Part shown: positions 57,014 through 64,000 of the stretch, one piece after another
How positions within the stretch are numbered: position 1 is the first letter of the stretch
How the letters are laid out: every line of letters begins with the position of its first letter
Assembly: GCA_946478985.1 (NCBI GenBank)
Contig: CAMLDZ010000002.1
Span: forward strand, 1-64,000
Origin: an uncultured Solimonas sp.
Lineage (GTDB): Bacteria > Pseudomonadota > Gammaproteobacteria > Nevskiales > Nevskiaceae
Reading direction: 5' to 3'
Length of the DNA stretch: 64,000 nucleotides
The notes under the pieces: generated by a model
What the model was told of the DNA's origin: nothing
Database searches by the model: none
What the model saw: only the letters and a program-made list of their open reading frames with translations
Position numbers and translations under genes: made by a program

Positions 57014-57631
57014 CTACGCCGGCACCGCCACGCCCCGTGTCACGTACACCATCGGCTTTGGCCCTTTCAGATAGCTGGCGGCGATCTCCACCGTCTTGAA
57101 GCCGCCGGCGCGCAGCATCTCGCGCACGTCGCGGTTGAGGTGGCAGCCGCCGGCGATCGGCTTCCACAGCGGCGTCAGCCGGTCCTGCCAGCGCTGCACG
57201 CTGCCTTCGGGCGCACGACCGTGCTCGCAAAAAAGTAGCTGTCCGTCCGGCTTGAGCACGCGGCGCATCTCGCGCAGCGCGCGGACCGGATCGGGGATCG
57301 TGCACAGCGTGAAGGTGCAGACCACGGTGTCGTAGCTGGCGTCATCCGCCGGAATCGTCTCGGCGGACAGCGTCAGCAGATCGACGTCGAGCCGCGCCCG
57401 GCGCGCGCGCTTGCGCGCCTGCGCGTTCATCTGCGCGGCCGGGTCCAGGCCCTGCAGGGACTCGATCTGGCGGCCGTCGTAGAACGGCAGGTTGCGGCCG
57501 GTGCCGATGCCGATCTCCAGCACCTTGCCGTGGGCGCGCGGAATCAGCTTGGCGCGCTGGTCCTGGATCGCCTTCATGCCGCAGCAGGCGTCGATCAGGC
57601 GCGGCATCAGGTAACGGTCGTAGAGGTTCAT
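57014..57631 (-). CDS. Class I SAM-dependent methyltransferase
   Basis: The 205-residue protein starts MNLYDRYLMPRLIDACCG. It contains the SAM-binding GKVLEIGIGTGRNLPFY, LDPAAQMNAQARKRA, then YDTVVCTFTLCTIPDP and LREMRRVLKPDGQLLFCEHGRAPEG. This pattern fits the phosphatidylethanolamine/ubiquinone-methyltransferase-like group, but the substrate is not resolved. It lies 8 bp after the enoyl-CoA hydratase gene, so they are co-transcribed. Confidence 0.9.
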   Translation of the reverse strand: MNLYDRYLMPRLIDACCGMKAIQDQRAKLIPRAHGKVLEIGIGTGRNLPFYDGRQIESLQGLDPAAQMNAQARKRARRARLDVDLLTLSAETIPADDASYDTVVCTFTLCTIPDPVRALREMRRVLKPDGQLLFCEHGRAPEGSVQRWQDRLTPLWKPIAGGCHLNRDVREMLRAGGFKTVEIAASYLKGPKPMVYVTRGVAVPA

Positions 57632-57639
57632 CGGCGGTC

Positions 57640-58428
57640 TCAGCGGCCCTGGAAGTTCGGCGTGCGGCGTTCGACGAAGGCCATGATGCCTTCGCGCGGA
57701 TCGCTGCCGCCGGCGACGCGCGACAGCGACTGCGCCTCGTCTTCCAGCTGGGTCTCGAACGGCGTGCAGGTGGCGCGGTAGAACAGCCGGCGCAGTTCGC
57801 CGTAGGCGCGCGTCGGGCCGCGGCTGAGGCGCACGGCCTCGGCCTCGGCGGCCTTGAACAGCTCGGCGTCGTCGACCACGTGATCGACCAGGCCCAGGCG
57901 GCCGGCTTCGGTCGCATCGAACATCTCGGCGCCGAGCAGAAAGCGCCGCGCACGCGCCAGCCCCATCCGCGACGACAGGCCGAACACCGCGCCCAGATCG
58001 CAGGTGTAGCCGATCTGCGTGTAGCCGGCGCCGAAGCGTACCGAGCGCGCCGCGTAGACGAAGTCGCAGTTGGCGATGATCGCGCAGGCGCCGCCGATGC
58101 AGGTGCCGTGGATCGCCGCGACGATCGGCGCGTCGAGCCGCGCCAGGCGCGCGGCGCCGACGTGCAGGCCGGCGGTCCACTCGCGCAGCTTGTCCGGCAG
58201 CGTGTCGAGATTCTGCGAGAACATCTTGACGTCGCCGCCGACGCTGAAGAACTTGCCGCGCGCGCTCAGCAGCACCGCGCGCACATCGTGGCGCGCCGCC
58301 AGATCGTTGGCGACCTGTGCCCACTCCGCGCAGAAGATTTCGTTGAACGGATTGCCGAGTTCCGGCTGGTTCAGCGTCAGCCGCGCCAGGCCGTCCTCGA
58401 CCCTCAGGTCCAGTGATTGATACGGCAT
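57640..58428 (-). CDS. Enoyl-CoA hydratase/isomerase-family protein
   Basis: The 262-residue crotonase-fold protein begins MPYQSLDLRVEDGLARLTLNQPELGNPFNE. It has the oxyanion-hole regions (ARGKFFSVGGDVKMFS and AAIHGTCIGGACAIIANCDFVYA). Its ATG at 58428 follows AGGAGAGAAG. The catalytic glutamates of true hydratases are not clearly placed, so isomerase or other activity is possible. Gene order hydratase-methyltransferase suggests a small lipid or CoA-ester pathway, unproven. Confidence 0.9.
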   Translation of the reverse strand: MPYQSLDLRVEDGLARLTLNQPELGNPFNEIFCAEWAQVANDLAARHDVRAVLLSARGKFFSVGGDVKMFSQNLDTLPDKLREWTAGLHVGAARLARLDAPIVAAIHGTCIGGACAIIANCDFVYAARSVRFGAGYTQIGYTCDLGAVFGLSSRMGLARARRFLLGAEMFDATEAGRLGLVDHVVDDAELFKAAEAEAVRLSRGPTRAYGELRRLFYRATCTPFETQLEDEAQSLSRVAGGSDPREGIMAFVERRTPNFQGR

Positions 58429-58481
58429 CTTCTCTCCTGATGATGTTCTGTCATGCCGGCGTGCCGGTCCGGCACTGTACG

Positions 58482-60203
58482 TCAGCGAACGGTAGTCCGC
58501 GCGGCCCGCAGCTGCTCTTCGCGGATCGCCTTGAACTCGGAGCCTGGCTTCCACTGCGGCCAGGCGCCATCGTTGGCCACTGCGTGGCCGGTCTCGAACA
58601 GCAGCTGCTCGTCGGCGGCGGCGCCGCCGAGGTCCCAGTCGGCTTTCACCTCGTCCGAGGGCTTGTGGTAGTCCTTGGCGATGTACTCGGCGCGCCTGGC
58701 GGCGCCGTAGCCATCCGGCTGGCCGATCACCTGCACGCCGGCCTTGGGGTACAGCGCCGGCACGCCGCGCTTGGCGAACTCGAACTGGTCCGAGCGGTAG
58801 TAGAAACCCTTGGCCGGATCGGTGTCGGCGGCGATGACGCGGCCGTGCCGCTGCGCGACGGCGGCGAAGCTGTCCTCCAGCGTGTTCTGCCCGTAGCCGA
58901 TCACCTGGATGTCGCGCGTCGGCCCGACGGTGTTGAGCACGTCCATGTTGAAGTTGGCGAGCGTCTGCGCGAGCGGGTAGAGCGGTTGCGTGGCGTAGTG
59001 CTGCGCGCCGAGCAGGCCCTGCTCCTCGGCGGTGACGGCGAGGAACAGCACCGAGCGCTTCGGCGGCTGCGGCAGCGCGGCGTAGGCCCTGGCGATCGCC
59101 AGCAGGCCGGCGACGCCGGAGGCGTTGTCGGCGGCGCCGTTGAAGATCGGGTCCGGCAGCCTGTCGTCGCGGCCCAGGTGATCCCAGTGCGCGGTGTAGA
59201 CGATGTGCTCGTCGGCCAGTCTGGCATCGCTGCCGGGCAGTCGCGCGACGACGTTATGCGATTCGACCTCGCGGATCTGGTTGCGGATCGTGAAGCTGGC
59301 CCGCGGCCGCAGCGGCAGCGGCTTGAAATCGCGCGACTGCGCCGCCTTCTTCAGCGTGGCGAAATCCAGTCCGGACGCCATGAACAGCTGCTTGGCCTTG
59401 TCGAGCGTGATCCAGGCCTGCACCGGCAGGCGGCTCATGTTCTTGTCGGCGGCGGCCAGGCTGAACTGCTCGCCACCCCAGCTGTGCTCGACCACTTCCC
59501 AGGGATAACCGGCCGGGCCGGTCTCGTGGATGATGATGGCGGCGCTGGCGCCGAGCCGGGCGGCGATCTCGTACTTGTAGGTCCAGCGACCGTAGTAGGT
59601 CATCGCCTCGCCCTTGAACAGCGCCGGGTCGAGCCGGCCCGGATCATGGGGATCGGGCACCGCCGGATCATTGATCAGCATGACCACCGTCTTGCCTTTG
59701 AGATCGACGCCCTTGTAGTCGTCCCAGCCATATTCCGGGGCCTGCACGCCGTAGCCGACGAAGACCAGCGGCGAGTCCTTGAGGCGCACCTCCGGCACGA
59801 AACGCTGCGTGACCGCGACGAAGTCCTGCGCCGGCCTGAGGCGCATCGACTGGCCGGCGAGCTTGAAATGCATCGTCGGCGTGCCGGCGATGCCGACCAG
59901 CGGCACCTTCTGCACATAGCTGCCGTCCGGGTTGCCGGGCGCCAGGCCCAGGGCGCGGAACTGCTCGCTGAGATAGGCGACGGTCTTGTCCTCGCCGGCG
60001 GAGCCGGGCAGGCGGCCTTCGAACGCGTCGGAGGCCAGCACCTTGATGTGCTCGAGGATGAAATCCGGCGTGATCGCCGCGCTGGCGGCCGGCAGCGGAT
60101 CGGTGGTGGTTTGCGCGGTCTGCGGTGCGTTCGCCGGCGGTGGCGTCGCGCAGGCGGCGAGCATGCCGAGCGAGGCGGCGCCGAGCAGCGCTGGCAACCT
60201 CAC
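58482..60203 (-). CDS. M28-family metallopeptidase, lipoprotein
   Basis: The 573-residue protein has a lipoprotein signal ending in LAAC. A PA-domain insert follows around VGYGVQAPEYGWDDYKGVDLKGKTVVML. The M28 catalytic domain has zinc ligands in TAHWDHLG, GAADNASG, TAEEQGLLGAQ and FNMDVLN, and GFYYRSDQFEFAKRG near the end. It is an envelope aminopeptidase or dipeptidase. It starts with GTG at 60203, overlapping the S9 peptidase stop (GTGA), consistent with a peptide-degradation operon. Confidence 0.94.
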   Translation of the reverse strand: MRLPALLGAASLGMLAACATPPPANAPQTAQTTTDPLPAASAAITPDFILEHIKVLASDAFEGRLPGSAGEDKTVAYLSEQFRALGLAPGNPDGSYVQKVPLVGIAGTPTMHFKLAGQSMRLRPAQDFVAVTQRFVPEVRLKDSPLVFVGYGVQAPEYGWDDYKGVDLKGKTVVMLINDPAVPDPHDPGRLDPALFKGEAMTYYGRWTYKYEIAARLGASAAIIIHETGPAGYPWEVVEHSWGGEQFSLAAADKNMSRLPVQAWITLDKAKQLFMASGLDFATLKKAAQSRDFKPLPLRPRASFTIRNQIREVESHNVVARLPGSDARLADEHIVYTAHWDHLGRDDRLPDPIFNGAADNASGVAGLLAIARAYAALPQPPKRSVLFLAVTAEEQGLLGAQHYATQPLYPLAQTLANFNMDVLNTVGPTRDIQVIGYGQNTLEDSFAAVAQRHGRVIAADTDPAKGFYYRSDQFEFAKRGVPALYPKAGVQVIGQPDGYGAARRAEYIAKDYHKPSDEVKADWDLGGAAADEQLLFETGHAVANDGAWPQWKPGSEFKAIREEQLRAARTTVR

Positions 60204-62293
60204 TTGGCTGCTCCGTCGCCGATCCAGCGCTGCAGCCAGGCCTGCACGGTGTCGTGCCACTGCACGCTGTTCTGCGGCTTGAGCACCCAGTGGTTCTCGT
60301 CCGGGAACACCAGCAGCTGCGACGGCACGCCGCGGCGCTGCAGGGCGGTGAAGGCGGCGATGCCCTGCTCGACCGGGATGCGGAAATCCAGCTCGCTGTG
60401 GATCACCAGCATCGGCGTCTTCCACCGGGTGACGTGATTGGCCGGATTGAATTTCTCGTAGGCGGCCGGGTCCTCGTACTGCGGCTTGCCGTGCTCCCAC
60501 TCGTCGAACCACAGCTCCTCGGTCGCGTAATACATCATGCGGCTGTCGAACACGCCGTCGTGGTTGACGATGGCCTTGAATGCGTCCGGCCACTGCCCGG
60601 CGATCCAGTTCATCATGAAGCCGCCGTAGCTGGCGCCGAGCGCGGCGGCGCGCGTGCCGTCGAGGAAGTCGAAGGTCTTCAGCGCGTGCGCCCAGCCCTT
60701 CTGCAGATCTTCGAGCGGCTTGCCGCCCCAGTCGCGCGAGATCGAATCGGTGAACGCCTGGCCGTAGCCGGTAGAGCCGTGGAAATCGATGAACACCACC
60801 GCATAACCCCAGCCGGCGTAGATCGCCGGATTCCAGCGGTAGTGCCAGCTGTCGCCCATGCTGCCCTGCGGTCCGCCGTGAACGATGAAGGCGACCGGAT
60901 ACTTCTTTCCCTTTTGCCAGTTCCACGGCTTCATCACATAGCCGTGCACGGTGTCGCCCTTGGCGCCGGCAAACGTGAACTGCTCGTAGGCGCCGAAGCG
61001 CACGTCCTTCAGCGCTTCGGCGTTGACCTGCGTCAGCCGCTGCGGCGCGGCGCTGCCGGCCAGCGGCAGCCGGTAGAAATCGGCCGGTGCGTTGAGCGTG
61101 TCCAGCGCGTAGACCAGCGTGTCGCCGGCGACGTCGAAGCCGCTGACGTGGCCGTCACCGGTCAGGGCGCTGACTGTGCCGCGGGCGACGTCGATCGCGA
61201 ACACGCGGTGCTGGCCCCGGTCGTCGGCGTGCGTGTACAGCGTCCTGCCGTCGGCGGAGAACAGCAGGCCGTCGGCGGAGCGGTCCCAGTCGGGTGCGAC
61301 TTCGCGCGTCTTTCCGGTTTTCAGATCGCGCAGCTGGATCGCGTAGCGGTCGGCCTCGAAGCCGGCGCGCTTCATCGCGCGGTAGGCGAGGTAACGGCCG
61401 TCCGGCGAGAACACCGGGCCGGTGTCGGTGGCGGAATTGGCCGCGGTGAGATTCAGCGGTTTGCCGCTGCCGTCGGCCGGCACCTGCCAGAGATCCAGAT
61501 TGGTGCTCCAGGCTTCCGTGCGGCCGGCGATGCGTGCGGTGAACACCACGGTCCTGCCGTCCGGCGAGAACGCGTACTCGCTGTCGTCGCCGAACGGCTT
61601 GGACGGCACGTCGCCGTCGATGTCGCGGCTCAGCAGCACCGGCGTGCCGAGCCTGCCGTCGTCGCCGATGACGGCGCTGAACAGCTGGCTGCGCGTGCCG
61701 GTGTACCAGGTGTCCCAGTGGCGGATGAACAGGCGGTCGAAGACCTTGCCGGTGTTCTTCTGCGCCGCCTGCGCGTCGAGCTTTTTCTTGCTGCAGGCCA
61801 GATCGCCGGCGCAGTCCGGAAACACTTCGAGCGAGAAGGCGATGCGCCTGCCGTCCGGCGCCAGCTTGAAGCTGCCGACGTCGAGCGGCAGCGCGCTGAC
61901 CGCCTGCGCCTCGCCGCCACCGAGATCGAGCCGCCAGATCTGCGCGCTGCCGCTGCGCGTGGAGCTGAAGTAGAGCTGCGTGCCGTCGCGGTTCCAGCGC
62001 GGGCTGCTGTTGCTGCCGCTGCCGGTCAGCACGCGACGCTGGCCGCTGGCGATATCCAGCAGCCAGATCTGCGTGATGCCCTTGTTGGCGTCGTAGTCGG
62101 TCGAGCGCTGCGTGTAGGCCAGGCGCGCGCCGTCGGGCGACAGCTGCGGATCGGAAACGCGTTCGAGGCGGACGAGGTCGTGGACGGTGATCGGGCGCGG
62201 TTTCATCGGGGCGGCGGCGTGAGCGGGGACCAAAGACACGATCGTGGCGAGCGCGACGCCCGCGAGCAAGCAGGACGGCCAGGGAGCCTTCAT
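60200..62293 (-). CDS. S9-family prolyl-oligopeptidase-like peptidase
   Basis: The 697-residue protein has a signal peptide (PSCLLAGVALATIVSLVPAHAA). An N-terminal beta-propeller is built from repeats such as DPQLSPDGARLAYTQR and SEYAFSPDGRTVVF. A C-terminal alpha/beta-hydrolase has nucleophile GASYGGFMMNW, IVNHDGVFD and acid/His in PVEQG and ENHWVLKPQN. It resembles dipeptidyl-peptidase/acylaminoacyl-peptidase S9C enzymes and is probably periplasmic. It is coupled to the M28 gene and divergent from the peptide transporter. Confidence 0.94.
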   Translation of the reverse strand: MKAPWPSCLLAGVALATIVSLVPAHAAAPMKPRPITVHDLVRLERVSDPQLSPDGARLAYTQRSTDYDANKGITQIWLLDIASGQRRVLTGSGSNSSPRWNRDGTQLYFSSTRSGSAQIWRLDLGGGEAQAVSALPLDVGSFKLAPDGRRIAFSLEVFPDCAGDLACSKKKLDAQAAQKNTGKVFDRLFIRHWDTWYTGTRSQLFSAVIGDDGRLGTPVLLSRDIDGDVPSKPFGDDSEYAFSPDGRTVVFTARIAGRTEAWSTNLDLWQVPADGSGKPLNLTAANSATDTGPVFSPDGRYLAYRAMKRAGFEADRYAIQLRDLKTGKTREVAPDWDRSADGLLFSADGRTLYTHADDRGQHRVFAIDVARGTVSALTGDGHVSGFDVAGDTLVYALDTLNAPADFYRLPLAGSAAPQRLTQVNAEALKDVRFGAYEQFTFAGAKGDTVHGYVMKPWNWQKGKKYPVAFIVHGGPQGSMGDSWHYRWNPAIYAGWGYAVVFIDFHGSTGYGQAFTDSISRDWGGKPLEDLQKGWAHALKTFDFLDGTRAAALGASYGGFMMNWIAGQWPDAFKAIVNHDGVFDSRMMYYATEELWFDEWEHGKPQYEDPAAYEKFNPANHVTRWKTPMLVIHSELDFRIPVEQGIAAFTALQRRGVPSQLLVFPDENHWVLKPQNSVQWHDTVQAWLQRWIGDGAAK

Positions 62294-62392
62294 GGCGGTT
62301 CGAGGTTCAGGATGACGGACCGATGGTAAACGCGCGCCGTGTTTGGCGATTGAGGGGAATTCCGCGGCGCGGCGCTGCCATACTGGCCGCGC

Positions 62393-63991
62393 ATGAATGC
62401 CCCCGGCAAAACTGACTGGTTCGGCCATCCGCCCGGACTGACGATCTGCTTTCTCACCGAGATGTGGGAGCGCTTTTCGTTCTATGGCATGAAGGCGCTG
62501 CTGCTGCTGTACCTGATCAAGTACCACCTGTTCAGCGACGAGCACGGCTACAACCTGATCGGCGCCTATGGCGGCCTGGTCTACGCGGCGCCGGTGTTCG
62601 GCGGCCTGGTCGCCGACCGCTGGCTCGGCATCCGCAAGAGCGTGTTGCTCGGCGGCGTGCTGCTGGCCTGCGGCCATTTCGGTCTGGCCTACGAAGGGCA
62701 GGCAGCGCGGCTGATCGACGGCACGGTGGTGCGCGACGCCTTCGCGCTGCAAGTCTTCTATGCCTCGCTGGCGCTGATCGTGGTCGGCGTCGGCTTTCTC
62801 AAGCCGAACATCTCGACGGCCGTCGGTCGCCTCTACGCCGATGGCGATCCGCGCCGCGAGGCGGGCTTCTCGGTCTACTACGCCGGCATCAATCTCGGCG
62901 CGGTGCTGTCCAGCCTGGTCTGCGCCTGGCTCGGCGAAACCTACGGCTGGCGTTACGGCTTTGGTGCCGCCGGCGCCGGCATGCTGATCGGCCTGTGCAC
63001 GTTCGTCGCCGGCCAGCGGCATCTGGGCGCCGCCGCCGCGCCGCCACAGCCGCAGCGGCTGCGCGAGCCTGTCGTCGGCCCTTTGCGCCGCGAGCCGCTG
63101 ATCTATCTGCTCGCGCTCGCCGGCGTCGCGGTGGCGGCGCTGCTGCTGCAGGCGCATTCGCTGATGCTGACGCTTGCCGGTCTGCCGCCGATGAGCGCGG
63201 TGCTGTGGGCGATGCATGCGGTCAGCGCCGTGCTGCTGACCGGCATCGGCTGGTTCATGCTGCGGCACTGCAATGCGCTGCAGCGCCGGCAGATGGCGGT
63301 GCTGCTGCTGCTGATCGTCTGCGCGCTGGCGTTCTTCACGCTCTACGAGCAGACCTACGGGTCCTGGCTGCTGTTCTCGGACCGCGTGATGGATCGTCGC
63401 ATGCAGCTGTTCGGCTGGAGCTACGAATGGACCGCCGGCCAGCTGACGTTCCTCGGCGCGCTGTTCATCCTGCTGCTGGCGCCGCTGTTCGCCTGGCTAT
63501 GGCCATGGCTGGGCCGGCGCGGACTCAATCCGGACGCACTCACCAAGTCGGCGCTGGGGCTGGTCTTCGCCGGCCTGTCGTTCCTGCTGCTGGTGTGGAG
63601 TGCGCGGCATCCGCTGCACAGCGGCCTGACGGCGCTGTGGTGCTTCGTCGCCGCCTACTTCGTGCTGGAAGTCGGCGAGATGCTGTTGTCGCCGATCGGT
63701 CTGGCCGCCGTTACCGAGCTGTCGGTACCGCGCGTCGCCGGGCTGATGATGGGTGCCTGGTGGCTGGGCACCGCGTATTCGGAGGTGCTGGCGGCGCTGT
63801 TCGGCAGGCTGGCGGCGGTCGAGCTGCCGGACAGCGGCGTCGTCGACGTCGCCGATGCCCTGGGCCGCTACGACGCGCTGTTCCTGCTCTGCGCGCAGCT
63901 GGGCATCGCTGCCGGCGTACTGCTGCTGCTGATCGCGCCGCTGCTGCGGAGGGCCTGGCGCTCAGCGCCGGCGCAGGCCCAGCAGCAGTAG
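62393..63991 (+). CDS. Proton-dependent oligopeptide transporter (POT/PTR family)
   Basis: The 532-residue protein has the PTR signature FLTEMWERFSFYGMKALLLLYL (ExxERFxYYG-type), then YAGINLGAVLSSLVCAWLGETYGWRYGFGAAG. About fourteen membrane helices are predicted. Such symporters import di- and tripeptides with protons. It starts 99 bp from, and divergent to, the S9 and M28 peptidase genes, so uptake and hydrolysis of peptides are encoded together. The stop codon TAG lies 9 bp before the window end. Confidence 0.95.
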   Translation: MNAPGKTDWFGHPPGLTICFLTEMWERFSFYGMKALLLLYLIKYHLFSDEHGYNLIGAYGGLVYAAPVFGGLVADRWLGIRKSVLLGGVLLACGHFGLAYEGQAARLIDGTVVRDAFALQVFYASLALIVVGVGFLKPNISTAVGRLYADGDPRREAGFSVYYAGINLGAVLSSLVCAWLGETYGWRYGFGAAGAGMLIGLCTFVAGQRHLGAAAAPPQPQRLREPVVGPLRREPLIYLLALAGVAVAALLLQAHSLMLTLAGLPPMSAVLWAMHAVSAVLLTGIGWFMLRHCNALQRRQMAVLLLLIVCALAFFTLYEQTYGSWLLFSDRVMDRRMQLFGWSYEWTAGQLTFLGALFILLLAPLFAWLWPWLGRRGLNPDALTKSALGLVFAGLSFLLLVWSARHPLHSGLTALWCFVAAYFVLEVGEMLLSPIGLAAVTELSVPRVAGLMMGAWWLGTAYSEVLAALFGRLAAVELPDSGVVDVADALGRYDALFLLCAQLGIAAGVLLLLIAPLLRRAWRSAPAQAQQQ

Positions 63992-64000
63992 CGGCAGCAA

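Noticed and set aside
58413..60437. 674-residue plus-strand open frame opposite the M28 peptidase
   Set aside because: High GC keeps stop codons rare on the opposite strand; the minus-strand frame has a lipoprotein signal and zinc ligands, so this is a shadow.

Overview
The window is a high-GC, densely packed bacterial chromosome segment, and its conserved blocks are typical of a gammaproteobacterium. The run TPR protein-lolB-ispE-tRNA-Gln-prs-rplY-pth-ychF, divergent from hemA-prfA-prmC-moeB, is a classic gammaproteobacterial neighbourhood. Gene content and 'TACAAT'-type -10 boxes would suit the Xanthomonadales/Nevskiales side of that class, but this is inference and the sequence alone does not fix the genus.

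Layout. 1-11.9 kb is housekeeping: tRNA-Met, the ychF...TPR operon on the minus strand, then hemA, prfA, prmC, moeB and a small JAMM-like protein on the plus strand. 11.9-18.1 kb is accessory. It holds a GFA-family protein and a divergent pair: a SLOG-TPR-class III cyclase-like protein (minus) and a TIR-transmembrane-WD40 protein (plus), separated by 61 bp containing a palindrome. A Lys/Ala-rich histone H1-like protein follows. 18.4-32.4 kb returns to core functions: proS, a lytic transglycosylase, wrbA, DUF2069, the convergent hda-perM-DUF2066 set, purM-purN-DUF3108, a Nudix/metallo-beta-lactamase fusion, a lipoprotein hydrolase, an ABC exporter, transaldolase and a BON-domain protein.

32.4-39.8 kb is a stress-flavoured stretch: egtB-egtD for ergothioneine, a frameshifted short-chain dehydrogenase, several small unknown proteins, an HdeD-like membrane protein, a flavodoxin and a VIT-family metal transporter. 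39.8-55.2 kb carries a complete efflux system (TolC-like channel, HlyD/MacA-like adaptor, MacB-like ATPase and two permeases). It is followed by an NtrC-family response regulator. Two sigma-54 promoters, each with upstream TGTCCG/CGGACA repeats, precede the channel gene and the adaptor gene. The likely partner kinase lies about 6.4 kb further on, beyond an opposite-strand block of phoD, a TonB-dependent receptor, an MFS transporter and a LysR regulator.

55.2-64 kb has an amino-acid ABC permease/ATPase pair without a binding protein, a hairpin-rich intergenic repeat, a methyltransferase, an enoyl-CoA hydratase, and a peptide-utilisation group (M28 peptidase, S9 peptidase, POT-family transporter).

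The most promising candidate for an undescribed system is the divergent SLOG-TPR-cyclase / TIR-WD40 pair at 12266-17792. Its domains are those of nucleotide-signal-based conflict systems. The best-supported regulatory finding is the duplicated sigma-54/UAS architecture of the efflux operon. Coordinates were read by hand. Start codons were chosen from ribosome-binding sites, overlaps and signal peptides, and alternatives are given where they matter.
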